A DNA stretch of 64,000 nucleotides from Nephrocerus scutellatus (Eukaryota; Arthropoda; Insecta; Diptera; Pipunculidae), in the NCBI GenBank assembly GCA_947095585.1, contig OX352763.1:28073462-28137461 (forward strand), in the 5' to 3' direction. The first letter of the stretch is position 1. Each line of letters starts with the position of its first letter. Both the position numbers and the translations under genes were made by a program. Below the pieces are notes generated by a model. It did no database searches. It was given only the letters and a program-made list of their open reading frames with translations, and was not told the origin of the DNA. Below, one piece after another: positions 32,922 to 43,865 of the stretch.

Positions 32922-34640
32922 GTAAGTTGTATTAACAAAAATTTAACTTTTACCTGTAATTCTTCCCTTTTGGCTTAAAAATTTCATATTCTACTTAATA
33001 TAGAAATTCTTCCGTCTGAAGGCGAACGAAATTCCATTTTAATGAATCATCCCAATTGCTCGAACGGGTTTCCCTGTTACGCCCTTTCCATCAGTATGTA
33101 TCAACATACACCATTACTCTTGTATCGGTGGTCAGTTTGGTCTCATTGGGTATCGGGAATAAGAAGATCCAATAGTCCATTACTATATTTACCTGCAAAC
33201 CCGATATTCTAAACAAAGTTAAGTTCTAAACAACACAATCCATCCTAAATAGCTTTGGAATCAGTCGTAGTAGATTTTAAGTCCCTATTAACAAATCCTA
33301 ATCCATATCCTAACTATCCTTGCAAAGGACAGTTTATCAGTGGTAGTAGATTTTAATTCTCTTAAAAACACCAACTTTAATTCCAAGTACAAAGAAGAAA
33401 TTCAAGAAACTAGTAGGTGGTAATGGTATCTGCCACATAAACCGCTCGTGAACCATGAGCCACCACTAGTTTAGTGTCAATCTTTTCGGGCAACAACTTC
33501 TCCGATTCAACCCACACATTACAGTGAGGTTGCGAGATGGTTATCTGTGCGTCTGTGTGTGGTTGGTTTGGTTTTCTTTCAAACGATTCAAGTATAGTTG
33601 TGGATAATCTTTGCGGGAGAACATTTCTACTGGCATTAGGATTTCAGTCTCTGTCGTCAGTGCCACACAGTCAGAGAAGTTGTGTTCCCCTAACACTGAA
33701 AAACTCGAGAGTTTAAGTGATTTTTAATGTTTTCTTATTACCCATTGGACGTATGCTTCATGAATGTAAGTTATCATGAACGAATGGAACGCATTGTAAT
33801 TGAAAGAACAAAAAACCAATCCAAACCAATTGAAGCTGCTTGGCTTTGCTCGTAAGTATTTCTGTCTACCTCTGCACTTGCAGATGAATTGATTTTACTG
33901 CGTTTGCTTTCACAGAACAGTAGCCGGCCGGCCACCAGCCACCACCCAAGTTTTTTTTTAGTCTGCAGTCTGGCTTGTACTTGTAGTGAAAAACAGAAAA
34001 AAGTTGTATGCCTCTGGGTTGTGCACGGGGGGAAAAGACGCCCGCCAGTAGACTACGAGTCGTTCTTTTTCTGCAAACATTGTTTTGTTATGAGGCAAGT
34101 TCAGTGCAGTGACGGGCTCAACCCTTATTACACAGCCAAAGCGGTGGCTATCACTTATTCAAGGCATGGCACTTACGACTTACGCCTTTTCTGTTAGTCG
34201 AGTGCGTGTAGCCTGGCCTTGCTTGCATTCATAGATTCTGGCGTTGATATATTGCTGCAAATCCTTTAACTCTACAAATGCATAAACTCAATTATAGATG
34301 CTTAAGCAGAATGGAGGCTAAAGGTGAAAAAAAGTTCAACAACCATTTGAAGAACAATTTTTTTCTTATATTAATTTCATTTGCAAACATCTGAGGGGTT
34401 TTTTTTTTGCGTTTCTATCGATTTGGAAAACTTAAAGATCTATTTCGCTCTTAGACCAAGAAGGTCCGTTCTGATACCATATATTGAAAGTACTTAAGAA
34501 CTTTTATTACCAATTAACTCTTATTTTAAAAAAATACTTAAGAACTTTTATTGGCCATCAACGCAATTTCAGGTCTTTTTTAAAACTATGTACTCGTAAT
34601 GATTATTCTACACTACCTTCACTCTATCATCATAAAAGAA
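32922..34640. other. Start of long intron, little structure
   Basis: No exon, RNA gene or complete transposon is recognised. The 102-codon frame from 33889 has no family resemblance. Confidence 0.4.
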
Positions 34641-34642
34641 AA

Positions 34643-35692
34643 TAAAGGATTTTTCAATAAGGACAAAACCTAAGTTTCCGGTGCTTCAAATGATCAAGAG
34701 TCTTCAGTTCTTGAGTTAATTTAATCATGTAAGGGTGTAGGCCAAGATCATTACGCAAAATTCGCCACAATGTGGAGGTGGACTGAAAGATTTCTAACTC
34801 CAGTGAACGGCTTGAACTGATATGAACTGAAGCACCTACGGCTGCCATATTTGCAGTACCTAGACCGGTGCGTTGTCTCACTAGCACAGCAACACTCAAT
34901 TGTTAATATGTTGACTTGAATTTATCAACTATATCACACACAGCCTGTCTTTACGACCGAAAATTGTAGTAGGCGCTCTTAAAGTTCCAACCATCGACTC
35001 AGAACTTCGGTAGTAATTTTTAAAACGTTGCTCGTTCGTGAAATATTTAAATTTTAATAAACTCCACCATGATAAAAATAGATCTATTCCCGTACTTTAT
35101 TTTAGTAAAAATGAGCAAAAGAGAAAATTGACTTAAAATCTTTCAGAGAGAGAGAGAGAGAGAGAGAGAGCAAGCAAACAAAAAAGTACGGTACGTATAA
35201 GACCACAAAATTGTTGGCTTGGTAGAAGCTGTCAAAATCCATTACGCCAAAATTCAACATTCACAAGTGAGTTAGTTATGTGGCTTTCTTTTTATAGAAG
35301 AAATTCTAAAATACTCTACTCTATTTAAAAAAAAATGCGTTCGATATCTTTCCTTATGTTACAATTTAAAAATAAAAACATTTGTTATCATTCTTATCGT
35401 CTTATCATTCTAGTAATGATACTCAAAGAAATTTTTGTAGTAAAAGTTTGCAAAAAGGGGAAATGTACTTACTTTCTATTTACCGCACTCTTTTACTATT
35501 TTTTCGAGTACGGGAACGCTTTTGAGTAAAAAGTCGTAACAATTATCAATAATTATTACTACTTTTAAGTAGGGGAACATACCTAATATAAACCTTGATT
35601 GACGTTTTGCCATTGACAGATCATAAAACAAGTTTAAGTATGCGTTTGTATTAAAATACAAAATTGTTATGTCCCTGTTGAAAAACCGTTTA
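34643..35692 (-). mobile_element. Tc1/mariner-type element, copy 1, internally deleted and split by a MITE
   Basis: The ends are TIRs: at 35692 downward TAAACGGTTTTTCAACAGGG, and at 34643 upward TAAAGGATTTTTCAATAAGG. Minus-strand transposase relics between 34900 and 34660 include TSTLWRILRNDLGLHPYMIKLTQELKTLDHL, the helix-turn-helix end of a transposase. The catalytic domain is gone; the reading runs almost straight into the TIR. MITE A (35080-35584) sits inside it. Copy 2 at 49590-50557 shows the state without this MITE. Confidence 0.75.
35080..35584 (+). mobile_element. MITE A (AGGTCTGTTCCCGTACT family)
   Basis: A 505-bp non-coding element with ends AGATCTATTCCCGTACT and (reverse complement) AGGTATGTTCCCCTACT. 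It is flanked by a 3-bp AAT duplication (35077-35079 and 35585-35587). The interior includes a pure (AG)n tract (35144-35170) and TAAGACCACAAAATTGT. The matching Tc1/mariner-type copy at 49590 reads straight through this position, so the insertion and its 3-bp duplication are directly visible. Confidence 0.8.
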
Positions 35693-35777
35693 CTTTTATA
35701 GGTACATCAAAAATTAATGTGAATGATTTAAATACAATTAACTCCGAGTCTCATAATTTTAGAGGGAGGTAGAATAT

Positions 35778-36383
35778 AGGTCTGTTCCCGTACTCAAAAA
35801 GTAGTAATAATTATGCGCAAATTTTCCCCACCTGAAAATGTGGTAAAAGAGTGCGGAAAATAGAGTGTAAGTTCATTTCCCCTCCATGCGAATTTGGCCA
35901 AGTTTTTCTGTGTGTAACCTGTGAACATTCTGTCGAAAATGAATTTATTGTGAACGAACTTATGTGGCGTTATTTTTTCCTACACTTACTTAACCAAATG
36001 CACTAATTTTTGACGCTAAGCGAAAAAAAAAATGTGCACTCGCACATTTTGTATGTGAATTTGAGTCGAAATAGTCGCACAAATGCCACGATGACGATAA
36101 GAATGATAACAATGTTTTTATTTTGAAATTGTAACATAAACAAACAAATCGAGTGCACTTTTAAGAAATTAAGTGCAGTATTTTTGTACTTTTTCTACAA
36201 TAAGAAAAGAAAGAAAGAAATGTGAATGTTGAATGCGTAATCGATTTTGACAGTTTCTACTAAGCCTACAATTTTGTGGTCTTATGCGTTCCCGTACTTT
36301 TTGTGTGCTTGCTCTCTCTGAGAGGTTTTCTGTCAGTTTTCTCCTTTGCTAATTTTTACTACAAAAGGTACCGGAACAGACCT
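35778..36383 (-). mobile_element. MITE B, inverted second copy of the same family
   Basis: About 606 bp, starting AGGTCTGTTCCCGTACT at 35778 and ending CCGGAACAGACCT at 36383. In reverse complement it aligns with MITE A along its length. Shared blocks include GTAGTAAAAATTAGC, AGAGAGAGCAAGCACACAAAAAG, TAAGACCACAAAATTGT, ATTCAACATTCACA, CATTGTTATCATTCTTATCG and CCGCACTCTTTTAC. It has about 100 extra bases in the interior. No protein is encoded. Confidence 0.8.
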
Positions 36384-37216
36384 TAGATGTGAGAAACACG
36401 AATTAAAACAACAGAATATTCCAAAAACAATTTTACTTTAAATATTAGCTTCTATCATGGTGTTGAAAAAAGAGTACCAGTTTCTCATTTAAAGTTTCAT
36501 TTTTGGGGGGAAACGTTTTTCATACGTTATTCAAACGCCTATTCATATGAAACGCTCTCACGCGATAAAAAATAATTCAATGAGATCTCTTAATTACACC
36601 GCAAAATATATACTACATCATTTAAAAATGGAGGTGTGGGCACAAAACGATTTTCTTTTGCGGACGGGACCGGAATCTTCAGTAAATGTATATATTTAAT
36701 TTTTTTTATTTATTTTTTTTTTAATTTTTTTTCTTTGTTTTTTTGTTTAAATTTCTTTTTTACTTAACAGATTTTTCTTAAGCGCTATACTTTTTGAGTT
36801 ATTTGCAAAAACTGTCTTAAGTAAACTGTCACTTCCGCCTGCAGATTTCCGTCACAATCATCTGACCCCTCACAATTTATGTAAAATGCTTAAATATGAA
36901 TTTTCATCGCGATAAGTTTAGCCGTCTGGGCTGTAGAGTGGACACAAACAGACAGACAGACAATGGCCAAATCTGCAAAAATCCCAAGTTCGAAATTACT
37001 ATACTTCCTTTTACTATATAAAAGAAAGTAAAAGTAGTAAATAAAATATTCAGAATATAATATAATTGACAGTTTTCTTAGCACACGTACATTTCCTAAT
37101 AAAAACTAGAAAAATATGTTTTCTCATGCGATATTTCCAATATGGCAACGGCACTGCATATCATTATCATAGATAATGCAGTTTGTGCTTCAGCGATAAA
37201 TAATTATGTGTATTGT
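36384..37216. other. AT-rich intronic stretch
   Basis: Long poly-T tract at 36700-36760. A piece at 36895-36970 (CGCGATAAGTTTAGCCGTCTGG followed by CAGACAGACAGACA) looks like a dispersed-repeat end. No gene. Confidence 0.4.
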
Positions 37217-37420
37217 TGCTATATTGCTTTGGCAAATCCGGCTTGGCTTACAACAACAATAGCATAAGCATAAAGCCGAAAGTAAATCCAAAAAATTTTT
37301 AGGATTAAGAAACTTAAGCCAGTTTATAGTTATGGTGCTCACCGTAAGGCGGTAAAACCAAAAGCTGTTGTTTTGAGAAATAAAGTAAAGACAAGCCGGC
37401 TTTGCCAAAGCAATATAGCA
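37217..37420. mobile_element. 204-bp MITE with about 33-bp TIRs
   Basis: Both ends read TGCTATATTGCTTTGGCAAA followed by CCGGCTT, on opposite strands: left arm 37217-37249 and right arm 37390-37420. TGT flanks both sides (37214-37216 and 37421-37423) as a possible 3-bp target duplication. Non-coding interior. Confidence 0.75.
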
Positions 37421-37549
37421 TGTGATTAAAATTAATTTTTTTTATTAATATGTTAATTCGTTGATTTAACGAATCGACGTGATACAAACTTATAATTGTT
37501 TGAATTTATAAATATATTTATAATAAATAAAAAACAACCCATAAAAATT

Positions 37550-37870
37550 GAATTTTTTATGTAAATTCTCTATCTAAGAGATACATATGGGTACAAAGTA
37601 TGAACCGAGTTAATTTGGAAAAAATTAATATTAGAGCCCACTTCAAAATTGTACAAAAAGTTATGTCCAACGGAGATACAAATATGTTTAAAATTTAAAG
37701 AAAATCAAGTTAATTTAAAAAAAAAATTAAGGGCACCCCTCGGCCTGACTGTGACCCGGGGTCTCCAAAATTTTTACAAAAAGTGTAGTCCATCGGAGAT
37801 ACATACGTATATAAAATTTGAAAAGTGGTGGGTAGGTGTGGTGTGGGCCAGTGTTGGGAAGGGGTAAGTT
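37550..37870 (-). repeat. TAAATTCTCTA minisatellite/TIR family, reverse copy
   Basis: The left end GTAAATTCTCTATCTAAGAG (37560) is the family's terminal motif in reverse. It is followed by reverse-orientation array units (TCCAACGGAGATAC at 37665 and TCCATCGGAGATAC at 37788, spaced about 123 bases). A G-rich tract follows at 37830-37970. Confidence 0.65.
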
Positions 37871-38280
37871 GGTATGGGTCCAGTTTGTTTGGGGCAGTAG
37901 GGTGGTGTTAGTTTAGCTTTTGGCCAGTCTTGCGGGGTTGGGGTGTCCCAGGTAACGCCGGGGATAACAGCGAGTTTAAAAAAAAATTTCATTAGAAACA
38001 TAACTGCCTAATTTATTATTTCAATTAAAAATCCCTCATTTTTTTATGTACCTGTCAGCTCCACTTGAAAAAAAACGCATCGCTGGAAGGTTAATCTGTG
38101 CTCATCTAAATCGTACAAAGCGTATTTCGTATTTCCCACCATATAAACGCTTATGAGTGACAATCGCTGTTTTGCTGCTCTTGAATTGTGACTTGTAAAT
38201 GGAAAATTAATTGCCAATTTTAAATGACTAATTGGACAGACCGATAGACACATTCACGTCAAAGCGGTTGTCATACTAGT

Positions 38281-39095
38281 ACGAGGGCGTACTGAAAAGT
38301 AATCCGCCTCCTAGGCAGGAAAACACAAATTTTTTCGTCAATTGATCTCTCAACAAAGTCTTCTTTTAGATTAATATACACTTCGATACATTTCGAGTCA
38401 TTTCTTCAGGTTTAAAAATAGATAATAGTTGGAGGGGCCAAGTATGGAGAATAAGTTGGATGAGGAACTAATTCGTAGTGCAATTCATGTAATTTCGTCT
38501 GCGGACTTGTGTGCTGGTGCATTGTCTTTGTGTGGAAAAGCACTTTTTTCTTCTTCGTCACATCGGTGTCGAGTCGACCCAACAGCTCAGCATAATATAC
38601 GCCGATGATTGTTTTACTCTTTTCAAGAAGCTGTGTCCATGACCTTGTTGGCCGACAGACCCACATTGGTTTTTTTCGGCTTCGAACTGCCAGGAGCAGT
38701 CCACTGTTTTGACTGTTCCTTGGTCTCTGGGGTGTTGTTATGTTCACGGTTACGAAACGCCGCAAAAACTCCTTTTTGTCGCGGTTGAACATCGCCTAAC
38801 ACTCAATCGAAGTTATCACGCGGTCGTGACCACTTCGTGTTGTTAAAAGACAGCAAACGCGGCATCTGGCAGCAAGCTTCTCATTCCCAAATATTTATGC
38901 AACATATTTTCCACTCTTACACGTGAAATACCCACAGCATCGGCAATCTCGCTTACCTTCACTCGTCGATTGTCAATTACCATACTATGGATTGTATCGA
39001 CCATTTCTGGTGTGGTGATCTCTTTGGACTGCCTGGATGCTCATAGTCAAAAATGCTTGTACGACCGCGATTAAATTCCATTGAAATTAAAAATT
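38281..39095 (-). mobile_element. Mariner-family transposase pseudogene
   Basis: Minus-strand reading starts near 39080 with a helix-turn-helix region (ITTPEMVDTIHSMVIDNRRV, then VSEIADAVGISRVRVENMLH). A broken middle follows, then a frame at 38792-38412 with MFNRDKKEFLRRFVTV and YSPYLAPPTIIYF, where the usual mariner PDLAP catalytic block is altered. The outer sequence ACGAGGGCGTACTGAAAAGT at 38281 is the likely 3' TIR. Several stops, frameshifts and a changed catalytic block make it inactive. Confidence 0.8.
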
Positions 39096-39360
39096 TTCTA
39101 GTAAATTCTCTAATTGGACATACACATGTGTATAAAATTTTAAAAAAAATCGGGTATATATATTTTTAAAAAAAATTGTGTAGGAGACCCCGGGGATCCC
39201 ATGTGTTTAAATTTGAAAACAATCGGGCTAATTTTTAAAAAAATTATAGGTTAACCCTCAGGCCTCAGGGCACGTTCACTTCCAAATTTTTACAAAAAGT
39301 GTTGTCCATCTAAAATACACATGCGTTTAATATTTAAAGAAAATTGTAATCATTTAGACA
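39096..39360 (-). repeat. TAAATTCTCTA minisatellite/TIR family, reverse array
   Basis: This piece begins AGTAAATTCTCTAATTGG at 39102 and continues with reverse-orientation units (GTTGTCCATCTAAAATACAC at 39301). Together with the next feature it forms a back-to-back inverted arrangement. Confidence 0.6.
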
Positions 39361-39429
39361 TCTTCCTCATGAATAGAGATATATTTAAAAATATATATAT
39401 TAAGTGTTAATATCTCCATAGTGTCATAT

Positions 39430-40510
39430 TTATTTTTATTAAATTCTCTGTATTACCTTCGCGTGCCCGTGTGTTTGTTTGTCGTGGAATCTTACGATCA
39501 ATTTTTAACCCACTTCCCAAAGTCCGATTTCATTGAAACTTTGCACATATGCATACCTCCGATGACAACACTTTCTATTAAAATTTTGGGCTCCTCGGGG
39601 TCGGTGTGCTCCCATACAAATACTTGTGAGGACTTGTGAAGCCCCATACAAATATTTACAAAATTAACCTGATTTTCTTCAAATTATATATACATGTGTA
39701 TCTCCAATCGACAACACTTTTCGTAAAAAATTTGGAAACCCCAGGCCCCCAGTTCGTGGGGCCCATACAAATTTTTTAAAAAAATTAACCCGATGTTCTT
39801 CAAATCTTATACACATGTGTATCTCCGATGAACAAAACTTTTTGTAAAATTTTTGGAGTGAACGGGCCCTGAGGACCGAGCAGTGCCCAAATAAATCTTT
39901 TAAAAATGAGCCAGATTTTTTTCAAATTTTAAACACATATGGGTATCTCCGATGGACAAAACCTTTTTTTTTTAATTTTTCAAGTGTATGGGCCCTGAGG
40001 CCCAAGGTGTGTGTCCCTATACATTTTTAAAAATTAGCCCGATTTTCTTCACATTGTAAACACTTGTGTATCTCCGATGGACAAAAGTTCCTGTAAAATT
40101 TTTGGAGTGAGTTCCATAAAAAATTTTTAAAAACTAGTCCGATTTCTTCAAATTTTAAACACATGTGTATCTCCAATGGACAAAACTTTTTGTAGAATTT
40201 TTGAAGTAACCAGGCCATGAGGGCCCCGAGGCCCATATAATATTATTAAAAACTAGCCCGATTTTCTTCAAATTTTCAAAATAGGTGGATCTCCGATGAC
40301 AACACTTCCTATTGAAATTTGGAAGTGATCGGGCCCCAAGGTCGTGGCTCCTATACAAATGTTTACACATATGTGTATCTCCGGTGGCAAGAGTTTTGTA
40401 AACATTTTGAAGTAATGGGGCTCTAATATTAATTTTTTCCAAAATAACCCGGTAACGTGTGTATCTCCTTTAGGAGAATTTACATGAAAAATTTTAATTT
40501 TTTTGGGTTG
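39430..40510 (+). repeat. TAAATTCTCTA minisatellite/TIR family, long forward array
   Basis: The 5' end TTAAATTCTCTGTATTACC (39440) is followed by GATCAATTTTTAACCCACTTCCC, then about seven tandem units. Each carries CTTCAAATTTTAnACACATG, then TGTATCTCCGATGGACAA, TTTTTGTAAAATTTTTGGAG and CGGGCCCTGAGGCCC. Unit starts are near 39674, 39795, 39919, 40045, 40147 and 40266, so the spacing is about 100-126 bases. The 3' end GGAGAATTTACATGAAAAAT is at 40472. Confidence 0.75.
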
Positions 40511-41985
40511 TTTTTTTTATATTCATTTATTATTTTGTTGATAAATCATGTAAAGAATATCTTGAAGATTAAAAAAACTAAACTAAACTTTTCAGCCCGC
40601 CCTTGTACGTGCCACTGATCAATCAATTGTTCTTCAAAATTGTTTATTCAATTCGATTCGGCATAGTTTTGCTGTTCGTACTTTCTTTTAATACTGGAGG
40701 TCAAATGTACTCACTGACCTCATTATCTTTGTAGTGATGAATAAAACAAAAAGGGTGGGGACGCAATTGTTTACAGCTTACTGCTGCTGCTGGTGGTTCA
40801 TGTACATTATCTTCAAAGAAACTTCGAATGTGAAATCTGGTTTCCATTAACGAAAACAACAAAGCCACTTTTTGTTTATATCAATTCAATTCGCATACTC
40901 GTTTATGCAAAAACCATTAACAAAGGATATCTGTTTGCGTCTATGCGCCATAGGGGGTAAAGGGAATAAAATTTGTGCTAAGGAATTTGCAGATGCCGGC
41001 CGGCATCTCAAAGATAAACTGTCGGTTCTGTTTATTGAAAGAGATTCTGTTCCCCGTTTCTAGTAATAAAAAAAATGTTTACATTTTGACAACAACAAAA
41101 AAATCACAAAAAACAACGAAATTTCTCGACTACACGACTAACAAAAATGATGTCATCTGAAATGGCGCAATCAATAATTAATGTCCCACTCACGCTGCCT
41201 ACCAATAATACATTTTATATAACCAACAAACTAACTCTTTAATCAGCAGGTCATCCATCCATCCTCAATTGGCACTTTACATTTTTTGTGGTCACACAGG
41301 CAAAATATTTCCATCAAAAAGTGCAACCGATTTACTTTATTCTTACGCAATTGAAATGCAATTCAACGATCGTGCGTGTAATGGCCAAACAGAAAGCAAC
41401 AGTTTAGTAAACGCTGCACGATGTGGAATAATATTGCTGTTGTTGCTGTTATTGTTTCGTCTATTGACGAAACAGGCCAAAACGATTGGGAAGCATAGCA
41501 CGATCGATAGTTGCAAAACGCCGCGAATTAATAACCGCTTCAAATAACAACTTGTGCAATTGTTCGACAGCCGCGTGTCATGCGTGAAGACAGACGATAT
41601 GAATGCGGATGGTAGTTGCAGTTGGTAGTGCGAATGCCGACCGAATGGAAATGGCAATCGGAAATACTCATAGTTGGTTTTTCAGTCGGTCGGTCGGTCT
41701 CTGCGGCATTTGTTTTTTCTCGATTTTTGCTTTCATGTGATGTTCGTTCGATTGTTGGCTTTATCACAAATTCGAAATCAACCTCAAACATCTAAAGTGT
41801 TATTCAATTAATTATTAAAACAATTCTGACTTTTTTAGACGTCGTCGATATTACAATATTGCATTTATGTAATTCCATGCGATTTGTCATCTGGCAAGAA
41901 CTTTCAAATAGCAAGTAAAGAGTTTAAAGAGTTCCCTCATTTATATCTTTTCAATAGCAAGATGCATTAATGGTACATATATTTA
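40511..41985. other. Gene-free intronic stretch
   Basis: No gene recognised. The antisense frames at 41340-41790 (Ser/Arg/Thr-rich) lack any family resemblance. Confidence 0.4.
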
Positions 41986-42179
41986 TACAACATCCTCCAC
42001 GGCTTCCTAATAAGATCTATTGAATCATAGGGTACGTACCACCTCCTGATAATTGATAGTACGTCCTTTGTAGCAGATTTTCTCATTTCAGCTGACAAAC
42101 ATATTTCTTTATGGAAAATATGTCCTCTTAACATTCACAGAGAATGTGCTCGGTTAATTCGTCATTTCTCGAGCAGAAA

Positions 42180-42600
42180 ATAAATTCCATATCTGAGCCT
42201 AGGTTAAGTTTGTTAAGGTGGAATCGCAAGCCACAGTGTGAGAAAGTTCACCACCTTTCTGATGCTATGCTTGTCTAGATTGAGGATTTCCTTGTAGAAA
42301 AAGGGCCTGATTAATCGTTTGGATTGTCTTAGCAATGGGTCATTTTCCCAGTGGACCAGACGAAGTTTGATTTCCGAATTATTAATCAGCGGCAGCGCAG
42401 TTGACACCAAAGTAGGGTTGAGCAGATTCCGAGCCAGCCCTAGCTAGTTCATCTGCAAATGCTTTGCTTTCAATTCCTTGATGACCCATGGACCCACCCG
42501 AGTTGTTTTTATATCTGTGCATCGTAGCATAAAGTCCATTTAGATGGGCGACAATGCTTCAAGTTCTGTCTGGCTATCTAAAAAAAAGATATAAATCTTA
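42180..42600 (-). mobile_element. LINE RNase H and C-terminal fragment
   Basis: Minus-strand reading has SGGSMGHQGIESKAFADELARAGSES, the end of a LINE RNase H domain. It is followed by SEIKLRLVHWENDPLLRQSKR and SIRKVVNFLTLW. One stop splits it. Confidence 0.65.
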
Positions 42601-42623
42601 GTGCCCTTAATATCTTTATATAT

Positions 42624-43200
42624 CATCATCATATTTGGCTCCACAACCGGGGCCCGGTCCTGGCCTCCCGCAAAAAGTCTCTCCACCGGTCCCGATTTCG
42701 ATCCGATGTCATCCAGTTTGGCATCCCTAAACTCTGGGCGTCATGGTCTACGCCATCCTTCCAGCGTAGGCTTGGCCGGCCTCGCTGTCGTGTTCTATAA
42801 ATCCTACCGCAAAGGACTTTCCACTTCGCTCATGCGAACTAGGTGTCCTGCCCACCGGAGCCTACCGAGCTTAATTTTCTTCACGATGTCGACATCGCGG
42901 TAACGCTCGTAGATCTCATAATTATAGAATATCCGGAATCGTCCTTCCTCACATACGGGGCCAACAATTCTCCGTAAGACAGCGCAGATATCAATGGCAT
43001 TAAATTCCGCCTGGAAAACTATAGAACACTTTCCCATAGGTATCGAAGCTTTGTTGTTGGGTCTAAAGACGCCAGCATCAACTCCAGTTTCCATCTGTGA
43101 ACCATACCAGACCTCTAGCGTCAAGTGCCGAAACACCATTAGACCAGTATGTACGGTCCAATATTTCTACATCAAATAACCTCCCTATATTATTCAGTAC
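42624..43200 (-). mobile_element. Chimeric LINE relic: RNase H piece fused to RTE-like 3' end
   Basis: From 43200 to 42981 the minus strand codes an RNase H segment (SIPMGKCSIVFQAEFNAIDICA). At 42980/42981 it switches, still in frame, to the RTE-like tail (RRIVGPVCEEGRF, EIYERYRDVDIVKKIKLGRLRWAGHLVRM). This ends with GGCTCCACAACCGG and a CATCATCATA tail at 42624-42660. The longest shared frame is 43139-42804. The RTE copy at 46535-47330 shows what normally follows the junction. Confidence 0.7.
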
Positions 43201-43500
43201 TCCTAATAATACTCGTATTCGAAAGACCGTTTCGGTCCAAGGCCTAGCTTCTCGCGACCATTTGTCTTGTTCATGTCCAGTGCCGAAAAACCATTAGACC
43301 AGTGTGCACGGTCCAATATTTCTACCTCAAATAACCTTCCGAAACAGTACTCCCTATAATATTCAGTACTCCTAATAATATTTGGCGCGACAGACCGGTA
43401 CAAGGCTTAGCTTCTCACGACCATTTGTCTTGTTCATGCATATTTGTTCACACAAATGGAAGGGACCTACAATTTAATGCCCCTTACATGAATAGAGTCA
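43118..43500 (-). repeat. Approximately 165-bp direct duplication carrying SINE 3' halves
   Basis: 43118-43275 and 43275-43440 share CATTAGACCAGT(A/G)TG, ACGGTCCAATATTTCTAC, TCAAATAAC, TTCAGTACTCCTAATAATA and GCGACCATTTGTCTTGTTCATG. Each unit ends in the 3' half of the tRNA-derived SINE on the minus strand: S3 at 43205-43275 and S4 at 43372-43484. S4 continues further, into GGGACCTACAATTTAA. Confidence 0.65.
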
Positions 43501-43689
43501 AGAATTTTCATGGTCATTTACTTGTAATCTAGTTGCAGCTTAAAAGCGCATCTATCAGCCGTCTTTCTAAGGAATATAGGTAGGGACAAGCTGTCGTAGG
43601 GCAGACGCGCATGGCTTTGCATCTTCTGAAGCTTATTGCCGTTTTCCTCTCAAAAACTTTCGGACATCAAACGATGGTCGCGTACCTGA

Positions 43690-43865
43690 TAATTTTCTTT
43701 ACTATCATTGTATACATCCAGTGTATCATTTTTGGATCTAGACCCCAAGTTCTGCCTTAATGGCGTCTACTGGCCCGCAAGAACCCTAGTGGTGCGTTCG
43801 ATGGCGGATTTGATATGAGAGTTCCAGCTAATCCGTTTATCAATCTGATTCATCTGAATTGCAGG
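43690..43865 (-). mobile_element. LINE RT-thumb fragment, second copy
   Basis: Close relative of 4555-4760: CATCCAGTGTATCATTTTTG, ACCCCAAGTTCTGCCTTAA and GGCGGATTTGATATGAGAG. Same reading (WGLDPKMIHWMYT-like) on the minus strand. Confidence 0.6.

Noticed and set aside
33889..34197. 102-codon plus-strand frame as a second exon of the 32.8-kb gene
   Set aside because: No homology, no acceptor in the right phase, and Cys/Phe-rich random-looking composition.
40027..40442. Repeated QKFYKKFCPLEIHMCLKF-like peptide as a repeat protein
   Set aside because: It is the translation of the minisatellite unit, and it breaks frame between units. There is no start context or conservation of frame across copies.
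41343..41791. Overlapping minus-strand frames of 83-104 codons
   Set aside because: Low-complexity Ser/Thr/Arg readings over CAA/GTT-rich DNA; nothing family-like.
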